64,000 bases of DNA from Incurvaria masculella (lineage: Eukaryota; Arthropoda; Insecta; Lepidoptera; Incurvariidae): the NCBI GenBank assembly GCA_946894095.1, contig OX335642.1, forward strand, positions 18,425,021 to 18,489,020, read 5' to 3'. Position numbers and translations under genes: made by a program. Shown piece by piece: positions 10,209 through 21,774 of this stretch. The notes under the pieces are model-generated. The model saw nothing but the letters and a program-made list of their open reading frames with translations. It was not told the origin of the DNA and searched no databases. How positions within the stretch are numbered: position 1 is the first letter of the stretch; each line of letters starts with the position of its first letter.

Positions 10209-10365
10209 AATCTTTACTTCTATCTGTGATTATCAACATAGAATGGTTTTTTCAAAATGCCTTGTTATCTTTCCCTTCAAGTGAGTTCGGAAAGGGTCCG
10301 TAATACTTTTTAAATTCCGCAAGGGGTCAATGACGTAAAAAAGGTTAAGAAACCCTGGTATAGAC

Positions 10366-11214
10366 CTACGAAATGACTCCGCCCTAGACAATTAAGGTTT
10401 ATCCATATCCACAGAATCTTTTCCGGCAGCGCGGATTCTCTCCGATATCGACAGCCAATTGGCTCACTATTTAATGACTTCACAGCACCGCAGCCTTATC
10501 GTCTTGAAACGCGCGCTGTGTAAGCAATCAACCCACATACGATTGCCGTGTCCAATGTAATCACAATTTAGTCATGCCATCGCCTTATCGGCGCCCAGTC
10601 AGCGTTCAATAACAACCGGCCGGTGTCGCGTTAAATATTTACCACTTCCAACGGTGGCTATGGAAAATGGGTCGCACGTAATCATAGTCATTTCAGCCGA
10701 TGAAAAGGGGTAATCAGCATACACGATGGAATATTCACGGGCGGTGATCTACACGTTGGACGTTTATTTTTGGTCAAGGATACCTTTAATACTAATGATA
10801 TTGTAGGGCAGAATTACATGAAAGGAAAGGAAATAATGAACGGTTTCGAATATTACACGAATTGCTTCGTATTTAGTGTTGTTTTTCCAATTCCAATCTA
10901 AATAACATGGTCCTAATAATTAGTTACAAAATGCTTAAGGATATAGTTTCAAGGCCGTTTATTTAGACCAAAGTGTTCCGTTATTAAAGTCAACGACTGT
11001 ACATATTTGACAAAGTTCATCATCCACTGTAAGTTACAGAAATAACAAATAAATTTTCTCATAGAATAAATAATGTTAACGATTATTCTACGGAATCTAC
11101 TGCAATGTTTAATTCAAGTCAAGTATACACGTTTGTTCTTATAATTTTGTACTACTGCCTTGACATTCCTACGTCAAGGCAAGCCATATTACCTACTGTG
11201 ATGGTCTGTCAAGG
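10366..11214. other. Unique stretch, no gene seen
   Basis: Mixed GC DNA (10430-10760) then AT-rich DNA. A 9-bp hairpin TGCCTTGAC/GTCAAGGCA sits at about 11157-11182. No frame of length or character to support a gene. Confidence 0.4.
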
Positions 11215-11262
11215 GACAGAACATCACATGGCATTCCCGAAGGAGCTACGGGCCATGCCAGA
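11215..11262 (-). mobile_element. SINE-1 sliver
   Basis: GGCATTCCCGAAGGAGCTAC followed by GGGCCATGCCAG matches the reversed SINE-1 tail junction (CATTCCCGAAGGAATTAGGT-GCCATGCCAG). Too short to say more. Confidence 0.45.
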
Positions 11263-11449
11263 AACTCATACAAAATATATGTAATGCGCCTTTGAAAAGA
11301 ACGGACACCTTCAAGCAGCAAGCTCTACGAAACCATAAAGTACAGTAAGATGAATAACAAAAGAATCGGGAACATTCTAAATATGCCTTATGCATTTTTT
11401 ACTCCTTCGTCTTAAACACGCTCACTTCTATTTTTACAACAAGACCTTA

Positions 11450-11755
11450 TTACTAGCCCAACACACCGCATTCCCGTAGTGCCATTTCAGAACTTTCATT
11501 TTATGAGCACGGCTGCATTCATCAAATGCGAAGGGGCTAACCTGGTGGACCTAGTAGTGGAAGGAGCTGTACAGTTTCGCATGGATTCGGAACCATGGAA
11601 TAACTCGCATTTGCATTCAAATGCACTTATAAATGCAGAATACTCCGAAAGAGAAAGAAGTGGACCATGAACGGACGTGGATTTGAACCAAAGACCACTG
11701 GAATGCAAGGCAAGTAAGTCACCGCACCTGAGCTACAAGCAGCTCGTATTTTCCA
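11450..11755 (-). mobile_element. SINE-1 copy with well-preserved tRNA-like head
   Basis: On the minus strand the head reads TGTAGCTCAGGTGCGG (A box) and, 30 bases on, GGTTCAAATCC (B box, perfect match to the pol III consensus). The body (TTCCATGGTTCCGAATCCAT) and the 3' tail follow (GCCCAACACACCGCATTCCC on the plus strand). The middle differs from other copies, with an extra segment near 11515-11550. The frames 11479-11670 (+) and 11496-11708 (-) are products of this repeat. Confidence 0.75.
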
Positions 11756-14700
11756 ACTTTTTCCCAATTATGTGCGCCTAACAATTTTGCTCTGCAGTCG
11801 AGTGTGACTAAATTCATAGCGCCCACCTTATCTGGATCTAATAATTTGTACATACAAGGTATTGTTCCAGGTTCGCAACATCTCACCCTAATAGAACTTC
11901 TGTAATACCTGAGAGATTAACTCGTCAGTCACAACTACATTGTTTACAATCGCAGAGTTGCATTTACAAATCGCAAACGTGTGTTGTGTCCGCACAAAAC
12001 CCGCAGGAGCCCAGTCGCACAAACAAAAGGGCATCGTCCAATCACACGGCCAGACACAATGGCGACGAATGACAAAATGAAACGGGCGCCGTAAATCCGA
12101 ATCCACCCCGAAAATAATAATAGATTATCTATCAAATGTATAATAAAGGGAAGAGCACAATGGCCCTTATTAACCGAGGGGGACGCGACGGCGGCTCCGA
12201 GTCGCGGTGAAAGTTTCCAGCGCACTCCACTTCGGGATTGACTTTCGGATAGCCGCACGGCTCGAATGTCCCGCTGCCACGTAGGCCTGGAGAATGTAGC
12301 GAGGATTTTAAAATTTCAATCCAATGTACTTTTGTAGAATTAAACAAAAATGGAGAAAAGCTAACAAAAATATTGAGTTTCTTATGCTACTTACTGATCA
12401 TTTTGTAAATGAAATAAAATCGATCGAGCCTCTTCCTCCCAGAAAGAAATTCGTGCGGAAACGCGAATCTGCTAAACGCGAGACTGCGAATTCGCGAAAC
12501 TATTCGTGCAGACTCGTGGAACACCGAGCGACCGCAAGTTTAGCAGGCAAGGAATGAGAGCTTTCTTGAAAGCTAAGTAAGACATATGAAAGTTGTGCCA
12601 CGATTCCGTACTTTCGCAGTTTCGCGATCCCGTAATTTCCCGTTTCCGTGCGAATTTTACTAGTATGGGAGACCTGTCACACTAAAAATGTATTGCTATT
12701 GTTTGCTTGAAATACTTTAAACAGCGACAACTTCATTGAACTTGCCGCTGTTTTAGATGTCGCAATCAGATTTTTAAAACATCCATAAACCTTCACATTG
12801 TATATTCACATAAAATCATAGACCTAGCAAGCGCGCGCAGCGCACATTTTCTATGCATAAAATGACCGAACTTGGGACCTGCGATTACATCCTATATATA
12901 CGCAATGTGCATCGAATACAGCCAACTCATTTATCGCTATTTTCTAATCGGCACAATGCCGCCTAACCAACTAGATGGTGCTGATTTTATGATTTGATCC
13001 TACACTAAGGGTGGAGTGCACCAGCTCTGGTTATTGTTATAGTTAACGTCTCCGTTTAACTTCGATTTGAGGTAAACATCAAAGTTTGAAAACTTTCAAT
13101 TGCCTGTTTTTTTATTTCTGCATACACAAATTTAAACATAGCTTGCTTTCGCTCGTCACGCATGAGTGGGGCGAACTATGTTGTCAGGCGAACAAATATA
13201 CCACAAATAAATGATCAATTGAACAACCCTTTCAAGTCAGCGGGTACACGAAGGGGGGATTGTATGCCCAGTGAGATGTTTCTCAGAGCTAGATTACATC
13301 CACAGTAAGGATAGACCAACAAACTAAAACCGAATCACTTTCGATCTCTCCAGATTCGTAGCTTTCCGGCGATAACGCGGCGCTAGCAGCGGGGGACAGA
13401 ATCAATAACACTTAATGGTTTCTGAATTCGCGAATCGATACAGCTTTTATTGCGAGGGGGGATTTTTATGAGGGGTGACACGTGCGCCCGATTTGAGCAG
13501 CGATTAAGTGGATCCGCATGTGCTGGTAATATGTGTCAGTTTCGCTGCGTTCGCCAGCCGAAGCTACGGGGCGCTAGATAAAAATGTGTTGCCATTAAAT
13601 TCCGGACGTGATGAGTATGGGGATGATGGAAAAAATAAATACGCATTCGATTTAGGGTCGGATAGTAACAGATAAATTTGATGGTGGGACCGATTTAGAG
13701 CACAAATTTCAAATGCGTCATACGGTTCGTTATGAGGTATCCGTGGCATTTAATGGATGGTATAGGCCTGTAAACACCGTAACAAGAGTTCTTTGGTTCG
13801 AACTCTAGTAGCGTGCAACACCGAATTCATCTGAGGATTTGGTGTCCCGCCAGGGTTCTTCGTATTTATCGTTACATAAACATGCATTTCGGAACACAAT
13901 TTAAGTCCTAAATCAATGGCTTAATAGTAGAGTTTCTACATACTTAATAAGTTAGTAAAAAGTCAGAAGCAGGCTTCTGTTTTAAAATAAAAAAAAGTTT
14001 ATGTAATAGAACTTGCTTACATAGTTCTACAGGATAACCTTAAATTAGTTAACCATTAAATACTACGACTACTTCTTTTGACTATGGCCGAGACTATGTC
14101 CCTTATGAACTGCACAAATATTCTGATTTTCCAAGGTTTAGATACCTTCATAGGGAGTTTGCTGCCGAGAGGTTATGATACAACATTTGTTTGTTGTAGT
14201 GAACTGATTCTTTAATGTGCTATCCACAATATACACATGTACATTACAATGTAAGCAATCGTACTAGAGTGATTCATTGTTCTTTATTTATCATCCATAT
14301 CCATTTTAATATTTAAACAGCCAGTAAAGTTCCTTTCACCGAGTGTTTTCACTTTAATAGCCCAGAAATCTAACCGTAAACAAAGTTGCAGCAGGAATCA
14401 TTTCAAATGTGACGACATATCCACGCTGAGGATTACATAAATAGGACCATATTTATTTAAATGGCAATAGACTGAAAATACTCTGAATAACAAACTTTTC
14501 TCACCTGTCAATCAATGCAGAAAAGTTGCTAATTGTACACGTTACTGCCATTAGCCGGTGAGCAACTAATAAAATTAAGTTCCAGCACAAAAGTTTACTA
14601 AATATATTACATAGTGAGTGATTGATTCGAAGTCGTTTAAAGAATACGAGCTCAATTTAAATTACGTCACTGAACTGCTACAAAAAAAAAACGCAACAAG

Positions 14701-15170
14701 TAAAGTTGATTTTAAGCGTGCCTTTAACTTTTAATTTAAAAAAGTGTTTAAACCATTTTACATTGCGTTTATTTAGATTGTCACTGTTGTTCGACATAAT
14801 ACTTGATGTTTACGGATATACAGTGTAAAAGCCAACGTGGTGGACGTCGGAAAGAAGTAAGCAGCTACGACGATTTCATGAAATGCGACGCGTCGGTATC
14901 AACCGGGCGGTTTTACATTGCAAATGCAAAAAGAGACCTATTTGTAAAAACTTAAATAAATTCATGCCTATTGAATAATTAAGAAGTTTATCAACGAAAA
15001 CAAAGAAAATTATTCACAATTCGCCGAAATAACCTTATCTTCTTGCGGGTGCATAAAATGTGCTTACACCCAATTAAAGATAGATGTTTTCTAGCAAACG
15101 TAATGCTGTGTATGTATGTTTAAGGAGTTATTTTTTTTTCTTTTCAAATTCTGGTGTGTAACCTACCTAC
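11756..15170. other. Long unassigned stretch
   Basis: Mainly AT-rich unique DNA with a few GC-balanced blocks (11990-12260, 13370-13570). At 12448-12658 an imperfect inverted repeat (AAATTCGTGCGGAAACG on the left, CGTTTCCGTGCGAATTT on the right) encloses a TTCGCG-rich interior, perhaps an old foldback element. AACTAGATGGTGCTG occurs near 12968. No frame above ~105 codons, none with a recognisable domain. Confidence 0.4.
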
Positions 15171-15189
15171 AGATATTTCTATTGCCTTT

Positions 15190-15345
15190 CCTTATCACCC
15201 CAAGGGTTGACTGGAAGAAATCACTCTTAGTGATAAGTCCGCCTTTGTGCAGTATTGTTGTTTTGCTGTATGTTTTCTCTGTAATTGGTTTTTTGTTTAT
15301 GCACAATAAAGAATTTATTCATTCATTCGTTCATTCAAGTAGTCT
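15190..15345 (+). mobile_element. LINE 3' UTR fragment with polyadenylation signal and ATTC tail
   Basis: GTTGACTGGAAGAAATCACT, AGTGATAAGTCCGCCTTTGT and TTTATGCACAATAAAGAATT followed by (ATTC)n is the typical 3' end of a widespread lepidopteran LINE (TGGAAGAGATC-, -ATAAGWCCGCC-, GCAATAAAGWWT). No protein-coding part of the element is left. The 128-codon frame at 15116-15502 is a chance read across it. Confidence 0.65.
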
Positions 15346-17150
15346 CAATATTCGGCCCGAAGGACCAAGCGATCCGGCTCGAAGGACCAACGGAACCGGC
15401 TCGAAGGGCCAGGAAAGTTCTCCGAGCTCGAGCAGCCCCATTGTGAAATTTACAGCGGCGAGGGCGGTCCGCTTCCGTGACAACTTCGCGCGAGATTCAT
15501 GAAGCCAATTTTTCAGGGCGCCGACGTTTTAATTTACCTTACGCTAGAGCGGCGTGCGTGGTGGATGCACGCTGAGCACATACCTGAAACAAAAAAAATA
15601 TGTGAAGATAACGCTTTATGTAACATGCCTGGCTGCACAGTACACATACACTTAGAGATACAAATGACTAAACAGTAAAATGTATGTTTGCTAACTAGTA
15701 CGAAAGGAAAGACAATTGAGCACTTTTAATCTCTTAATATTTGTAAATAGTTTTCTATTTTTTTATTATTTTCTCCTCAAACTGTTGTTGGCTAAAGGTT
15801 TGTTTTCCCATATATTCTTGACCGATATCAGTAAAACGCTTGACAGCGAGTCACAAGATTTTTTAATTACCAAATTACCTTTAAATGAAGCTTCAACATT
15901 GTCAGTTAATTCTTCCTTCCCCCTCATCCTAATTGTCTAAAGAAGAAGAACAAACTTAACAAACAGTGCCTGTCCAACATCAAAAACCAAGTCGCAGGCC
16001 CCATAAAAATGCAACCCTGCCAGCTACCTCCGGGGAACAAGCAGTACCCGGGCCGGTCGCAATTCGACGCGATTATTAAGTGTGGCCTGAATTATTCATA
16101 GCGGGGGGAAGATCGAAATAACTTTTGTAAGTTCTGGTAGAACCTCCACGAGGAATTTCACACCGTCTACAATGGTAATGCGAGGACGCTCCTTTTGTTC
16201 CGCCCCGGCGAGCCGATTCAAACTCTGCGCCCGGGGCGATAGGGCTCAAAATCGATACGGCGCTCCGGTATTGACTCGCGCTCGAATGAGCTAGGAATGA
16301 TCGTGCACGCAAAATGTTTTAGATTAGGTGCCCCGAACTTTCGCGACTACCCTCATGCGAGATTTTTTATGTGCCCTCCTCTTGTTTATCTTCGGGTGAG
16401 ATTGTTTTACGGGAACTTTTCAGGCGTACTTCTCTGTGTGTTTTACTTCCGAGGCCCTCGTCGAGTTTTGATATAGATTGCCCGTTTTTTATGATGACTT
16501 TACTCGAGCGTCATTTAGGAGGGGCCTCTTCAATCATTACCTTTTATGTTGTTATCGTCTCGTAAGAAAATGTTGCCATTTAGGGTTACTGGTTTGGTGC
16601 CGCAAGTCGGTCGCCATAATAATTTCATTATTAGCCACCCCGTCGAGCGCCATCGAGGGTTGCATGGGTAACCGGCAGCGTTATACAATTTATACTGCCC
16701 TATAAAGGCGTAATACATTATTTTGACATGAATTATTCCCATTAAAGCGACGGCGGCCACGAAATTTTAATATTAAATGAAAACATCCTTTCAAAATGTA
16801 AATTTTTAATTAGTACCCGCGCGAGCCGACCGATCCGCGGCGGTGCTGCGGTCGCCCGCCGTCGCTGCAGCGCTGAAAGGGATGGATTCGTCCTTCGTTC
16901 GATCCCGAGCCTTTTGTGCCATTCCCGACCGCCTCAGCGCCGCTAATATAGAAAACCTAAATAGGTTTTTCAATTTGGAAACACACATCGCATACAGAAG
17001 TCGCGAACGGATTATCTATGAAATTCTTTACTTTATTCAATGAATACTATACACTAGTATTGATATTAATAGCTTACTTCAACAATAATTTTACACCTAA
17101 ACAACCTCAAAGAACCTTCTTTTTATGAAACTAGCTATGAATGAGTATTC
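15346..17150. other. Unique DNA with GC-balanced islands; no gene called
   Basis: Islands at 15350-15500, 16020-16300, 16590-16760 and 16815-16945 stand out from AT-rich surroundings and resemble none of the repeats here. Segments such as CATAATAATTTCATTATTAG (16616-16635) are homeodomain-site-like. Frames such as 16076-16312 (-) and 16806-16988 (-) are short and domain-free. These could be conserved non-coding or regulatory DNA; that is inference. Confidence 0.35.
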
Positions 17151-17152
17151 AA

Positions 17153-17260
17153 TACGATGGTACTTACCCTGGCGGGAATAATTCTACCACATAGTGAAAT
17201 GGACAAGGGGGACCTACACAGTTTTATGTGGAATTCGAACAGCAGCCAACCTCAACGCCA
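17153..17260 (-). mobile_element. SINE-1 body fragment
   Basis: CGATGGTACTTACCCTGGCG then GGACCTACACAGTTTTATGT and GGAATTCGAACAGCAGCC matches the SINE-1 body (GCGATGGTACGAACCCGGGC, CAGTTTTACATGGATTCCGA). Head and tail are missing. Confidence 0.5.
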
Positions 17261-19180
17261 CTCGCGGAATCAACCGCAAGTGGTTGAGAATGGCTCTAAT
17301 CCAGAACACGAATGCGCCCAGGGTTACTTAACATCGATTATCATCAATTAAACGATACTTCAAAGTGACATGTGCACAGTGCAACCACAGAATTTATCAA
17401 ATTCAGTTACTAGTATACAACTCTGGTCACAGATTGTAACCTATGAATGAAATGGGAATTATGAACACTGACATTCATGAAAGGGGTATTGTTATAGTCC
17501 GACTTTCCAACACCAAGAATACGATAAAATCTCCACAGATTATCGTGATAGAATTGATTTGACTCCCTAATATGGCGGCCTTTAACATCCCTACACAGTA
17601 GCACTGATTCCTTGCAGACTTTTATTTAGCGTTATTTTCTAGACATGTTTGACGTTTGTACTTCCGCTTCAAGGCATCACGCTTAGTCATCATTAGCTAC
17701 ATATATGCAATCATTCAGCCATGAAGCCGGTTAACAATATTGTTTATAAGCGGTTGAACGTTTGTGTCAATATCATCAGAATCATGAAAAGGGGACAGGT
17801 CAATGGCATTAGCATCATCTCTCAAACATCTCTCTCGTGTTGTCCCTTTCTATTTCTTCTAATTAGAGTGAGATAACTCAATATAAATGATCAGCAATGA
17901 CGTCATACGAAAGCGAAAGTTAAGAATTCATGTTCGTCTGTGAATTGAACTCGTGTTGGTTCCATGAGTACGAGGGCAGTAGACCTCATCTAAATAAAAA
18001 TCGGACTTTAGTGCAGTTGCGCCCTTACCGCATAACCTGCTAAGGTCCTGTAAACACATCCGAGATGGCATGTGGCTTACCACAACCGCCGCTAGATGGC
18101 AGCACCCGCCCACAAAGAAATCCCCTCAATTGGAAGCCTAAAAATATGGCACCAGCCGCGCTCGAGTACCTTTATCGAGATTTTTCGACGTTCACAGAAA
18201 AGAGGACAAGTCATTAACCGCCTTTTCGGAGTATCCTTCAAGGAGAGACCCTAATTTAAAAAGTATTTCTCTCCAAATCCGAGACAAAGAGGCGAATGTA
18301 GGGAAAATACTTGGGCCCCTGCTAAATGGAACGATGGTACCGTACGTACTTTGGGCTCTGTTAAATGAAAGTAAGCTGGTTGAATGGGGTCCGTGAGACG
18401 GGCAGGACTAATATTTAAAGTTTTAAGTAAAATATAAATAATTAATTTTATTTAATAAAACATTTCGTGGCTCGTTGGAGTGCAACTATTTCTTTCTCTT
18501 AAGGTGGCCCTACCCGACGACGGGACTTACTCATTCGCGGGCACGGTACAAAACCGTGTTATTGCGTTTTGGGACATTCTATGTTTCAAAGAAAAAGACA
18601 GGATCCGTGATGAGGAGAATGCAACAAGTCCACAAAGCAGACGATGCGCATAGTGTTGGATTTGGTAAGATTTACGAAAATTTTAATAATTACAAAACGA
18701 CTTATAGTTAAAAGTAAATCACGACCGCTGTAGTCAACAATCAAACATAAACCTCAAAAAATATTCATGAAACAGGCTAGGCCTCATGTCTAATCTTTTT
18801 AAGATGTTTTTATCTTATCGCTGAGTAAACGACCTAAAAAGTTATTGTTTGAAACGCGCGAAAAATTCGAACTTTCAGACCTTATAACTTAGAAACCAAA
18901 CACTATTTTACAATGGCAATGGTCAAACATCTAGTTCTATCAAATAAAGCTGTTTTGAGTATAATTTTGGGTCTCTGACAAGAATGATATGTATGATCTT
19001 CTTTCCCCGTTGGTATGCACCTTAAAGTTTTATAAGCGCATTTAAGGTGATATACCTACTAGACATTTCAAGACTAGGACCCATTGGTAGACGACCAAAA
19101 ATGCTTAATACATCAGGGGGACTACCGTGGTAAATTGAATATGAGTGATTGAATATGATGTTTTGTTGCCTTTCGTACCA
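17261..19180. other. Unassigned stretch with one CTCF-like site
   Basis: Unique-looking DNA without a supported gene. CCGCTAGATGGCAGCAC at 18089-18105 resembles the extended CTCF consensus (CCRSYAGRKGGCRS). Other frames (17157-17351, 18475-18711) show no domain. Confidence 0.4.
18089..18105 (+). promoter_or_regulatory. Possible CTCF insulator-protein site
   Basis: CCGCTAGATGGCAGCAC. The match to the CTCF consensus extends over the flanks as well as the core. It lies outside any repeat recognised in the window. A sequence match alone does not show binding. Confidence 0.3.
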
Positions 19181-19289
19181 TGCTAACTGTTAAACGACGT
19201 GTTATTCGACCAAGTAAACTGAAAGTTACCAGTTAGAACTTGTAAATTTTAGTTCACTGGCCAGAATAACACGTCGTTTACAGTTAGCA
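19181..19289. mobile_element. Short palindromic element
   Basis: Left arm TGCTAACTGTTAAACGACGT-GTTATTC pairs with right arm GAATAACACGTCGTTTACAG-TTAGCA; a further inner segment (CAAGTAAACTGAAAGTT / AATTTTAGTTCACTGG) also pairs loosely. Arms ~48 bases, loop ~13 bases. Related single-arm sequences (ACGTGTTATTCGGCCAAGTA at 30760, GACGTGTTATTCCGCCAAGT at 31008) suggest a small MITE family. No coding capacity. Confidence 0.6.
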
Positions 19290-19845
19290 TTTCACGAACT
19301 TAAACTAAATGTCAGATATCATTACTCACTTTTCTGTTCACCCAGCAAGTTCATTTAACAAGGTAATGCCCAGGTGTGCATGACTTGACCAAGACATATG
19401 CTTACAAACTGTCAATACCAACTTATCAACAAGTTGACTTGACAGTTGTTAAGTATACATAAATACATTTGTGCGTACATAGATGCATATATACATTTTA
19501 TAATGTCCGTCCAACACGTCCAAATCATCTTAACATATTCTTCTTTGTTAAGTTACTACCTTTTCTTTTAAATTACAACTATCTCTTATGGCCATCCATT
19601 GAACATACTTCCATGTCAGTTTGCATAAAAATAAACATTATTTCATTAAGACACATATTTAAATCATACCATACCCAGGCCTCGCTTCCATAGCTTACCG
19701 TGGCACCAGCACACTTATGAACTCTTATGTTTGTGTGACTAACTATATTTTGGTTGAATTTCATCTAGTTCCATCAGCACAGTTTTAGTAAACTCAACTA
19801 TAAAATTAAGTGTTATCAGAAGAACCATTTGGTGGCGATAGCTAA

Positions 19846-20062
19846 CATTAATTTGAGCTTCAGCGACATGTAATTTGAAGCATTGTAATAAGATTGTGAA
19901 AATAATCTGAAAAAGTTTTTGGTCGGAAGCAGGATTAGAACCTACGACCCTTAACATGTCCAATGCTCTAACGAATGTCACGACTAAAAACTTTTTCATA
20001 TTATTTTTAATGTATGATTACAATGCTTCAAATATCGCTGAAAATCAAATTAATGAGATAAT
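19846..20062. mobile_element. Foldback element with a tRNA-like loop
   Basis: Left arm (ACATTAATTTGAGCTTCAGC, ATTTGAAGCATTGTAATAAG, TGAAAAAGTTTTTGGTCG) pairs with right arm (CGACTAAAAACTTTTTCATA, ATTACAATGCTTCAAAT, GCTGAAAATCAAATTAATG). Arms are ~85 bases, imperfect. The loop, read on the minus strand, looks like a tRNA with A and B boxes. The 86-codon frame at 19739-19999 (-) crosses the repeat and has no recognisable domain. Confidence 0.65.
19918..19985 (-). repeat. tRNA-like sequence inside the foldback loop
   Basis: On the minus strand: AGTCGTGACATTCGTTAGAG (A-box-like region CGTTAGAGCATTGG), then CATGTTAAGGGTCGTAGG and GGTTCTAATCCTGCTTCCGA (B box GGTTCTAATCC). The ends can pair as an acceptor-like stem, which is also the base of the foldback arms. 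I do not call a functional tRNA: the T loop reads TTCTAAT and the D arm is irregular. More likely a tRNA-derived SINE head captured in a palindrome. Confidence 0.5.
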
Positions 20063-21774
20063 GGTAATGCCGTTCATTAAATACATAAAACTATCAAGAT
20101 AGCTAACGTGATCTAGTAAAAGCGTGACTGATATGTTAGCTAGAGTTAAGTTGAATCTGGATGTACCCTACATTAGCTACTAATAAAAATCTTGTTTAGT
20201 CATTTTAATCATATAGCATTTGGCTATTTGCACTATTTATAATTGAATTTTAATAATTTTAACTGGATTATCCGGTTTCAGAATATTTGCAACCGATTTT
20301 CGGTTTGCGGTGACACAGTTTTGGTTTCAATTAATCAATTTTTTTTTAAGTGCAGTAAGCCGTCCGGAAACTATGTTACCTTTTTTGTGGAATGCAGAGT
20401 GGTCCTGCCGCAGGCACAGACGTCACAGCAGCCTTCAGCGGGTCGCATTAGCGCCGGTACTGGAGAGGGTTGTAATTGCTCATTTTACATTAAATTTTGC
20501 AGTTAAAACTTTTTAAATTTCGGCCCTTGAGATAACAATGCGGTGAACCACTCAACCGCGGTTATATTTTGGTTGCAGGAATGTTTAAACTATCTACCGA
20601 ATTCAAAATAGTATTGTTAGCGTACAATTTTTCAGGGAAAACAGATTTTCGAAATACGTCTTTTATTAACATTAAGGGCCGATTTTTAAATCCTCAGATA
20701 GTACTTATCGGACTGATAGTACAAATTCACGTTTGTCAAAAAACGGATAGTCATTGCCGGAAAATTATATCTTCTATCACAATTATCTGACTATAATTTT
20801 ATAAACATATGGAGTTACTATATCGGATGGGTAAGCAGAAGCGTAAATAGGTCCGTCGAATAGTTATCTGGCTATTTATCATACTAATGAAAAACAGCCC
20901 TAAGTGGTGTAAACGATTCCCTTGTGGAAATCATGCAAAACAGATTTGTATTATGCACGGTTTATTTAGAATAAATGGTTTTCGTTTTCTGCGCAAATAA
21001 AAAGATATTAAATAACAGAAAACATATTTTTTTAAGCGATAATTCACCCCATTTTCTTTGTTACAAAATGCATGGTTTTTCACGTTTGTATAATCACAAT
21101 CGCTCAGGGGACAGTACTAATTAGGACACACGTATAGGGAATAGGTGACGAACGAATTACGAAAAAAGATTACAGAGCGAGTGGATAGGTACGTAGCACC
21201 TGTAATCGTAGAGTATTAATGAAAAGATAATGTTTGTAAAGGAAGCTAAATAAGTAGCAGTAATACCGTATAGCTTTCTATGATCCCTGCCTACCCCTCA
21301 GAGAATCGGCATGAGGGTATGTAAGTATGTATTTATGTCATGTAGAGATGAATTTATATGTTTGCACAAAATGAGAGTCTATCCCTTTATAAAAAATAGA
21401 GGAGACCTATCGGGGGATAATTTTACATATGAAGAGAGGCACATGTAATCCGTTGCTATAATGAGATTCCGTGAAAGGCGGAACCCTGAAGCCACTTGAC
21501 AGTATTCAATGGATTGCGAGAAAGGCGAGCGAAAGCCAACGGAATTATTAAAAAAGCGATTCACAGAAGGTGTATTCGAGCACAAACTAAATTCTCAGCG
21601 AGACACTATTACATGACGTGTCATAAATAAATAATCATATAATATAGACTAGCAGTTCTCGTACAATGTATTAGGTACAGTTGCAGTACATTTGAAAATT
21701 TGCGGTTTCCCGGTGTGCAAGGTCCTTCTAGGCCATTGAGTAAGGAAGGAAGGACATTTTAAACGGCAATTGCC
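20063..21774. other. AT-rich unassigned stretch
   Basis: No gene supported. A GC-richer patch at 20400-20470 (CCTGCCGCAGGCACAGACGT) is open in two frames but shows no domain. Around 21255-21345 there is a repeat-like segment (CCCTGCCTACCCCTCAGAGA followed by a degenerate GTATGTAAGTATGTATTTAT tail) that shares CTGCCTACCCCTC with 33749 and 45635. Confidence 0.4.
21255..21345 (+). repeat. Dispersed CTGCCTACCCCTC repeat with ATGT-like tail
   Basis: CTGCCTACCCCTC then a GGCATGAGGGTATG segment and a degenerate (TATG)n tail. The same core occurs at about 33749 and 45635. The form is typical of a common lepidopteran short interspersed repeat; the copies are short, so the family is unassigned. Confidence 0.4.

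Larger units (their letters stand above)
9156..10357. mobile_element. hAT-like non-autonomous element with 8-bp target duplication
   Basis: Left terminus CAGAGTTTCCCAACTTGGGG and right terminus GGTTAAGAAACCCTG are imperfect inverted repeats of the CAGNGGTTYCCAACC hAT type. They are flanked by TTATAGAC (9148-9155) and GTATAGAC (10358-10365), an 8-bp target duplication with one mismatch, as hAT transposases make. Subterminal GGGGTCCRTGG repeats occur at 9171-9204, and AAGGGGTCAATGACG/GGGTCCGTAATACT on the right. No transposase is present: the interior is filled by a palindromic MITE (9266-9638) and a LINE 3' end (9650-10208), so the native core may be only about 270 bp. Confidence 0.7.

Noticed and set aside
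11157..11182. 9-bp hairpin resembling a bacterial terminator.
   Set aside because: The DNA is eukaryotic, there is no U-tract and no adjoining gene.
15116..15502. 128-codon hydrophobic frame suggesting a membrane protein.
   Set aside because: Its middle part is a known-type LINE 3' UTR with AATAAA and an ATTC tail; the hydrophobicity comes from T-rich DNA.
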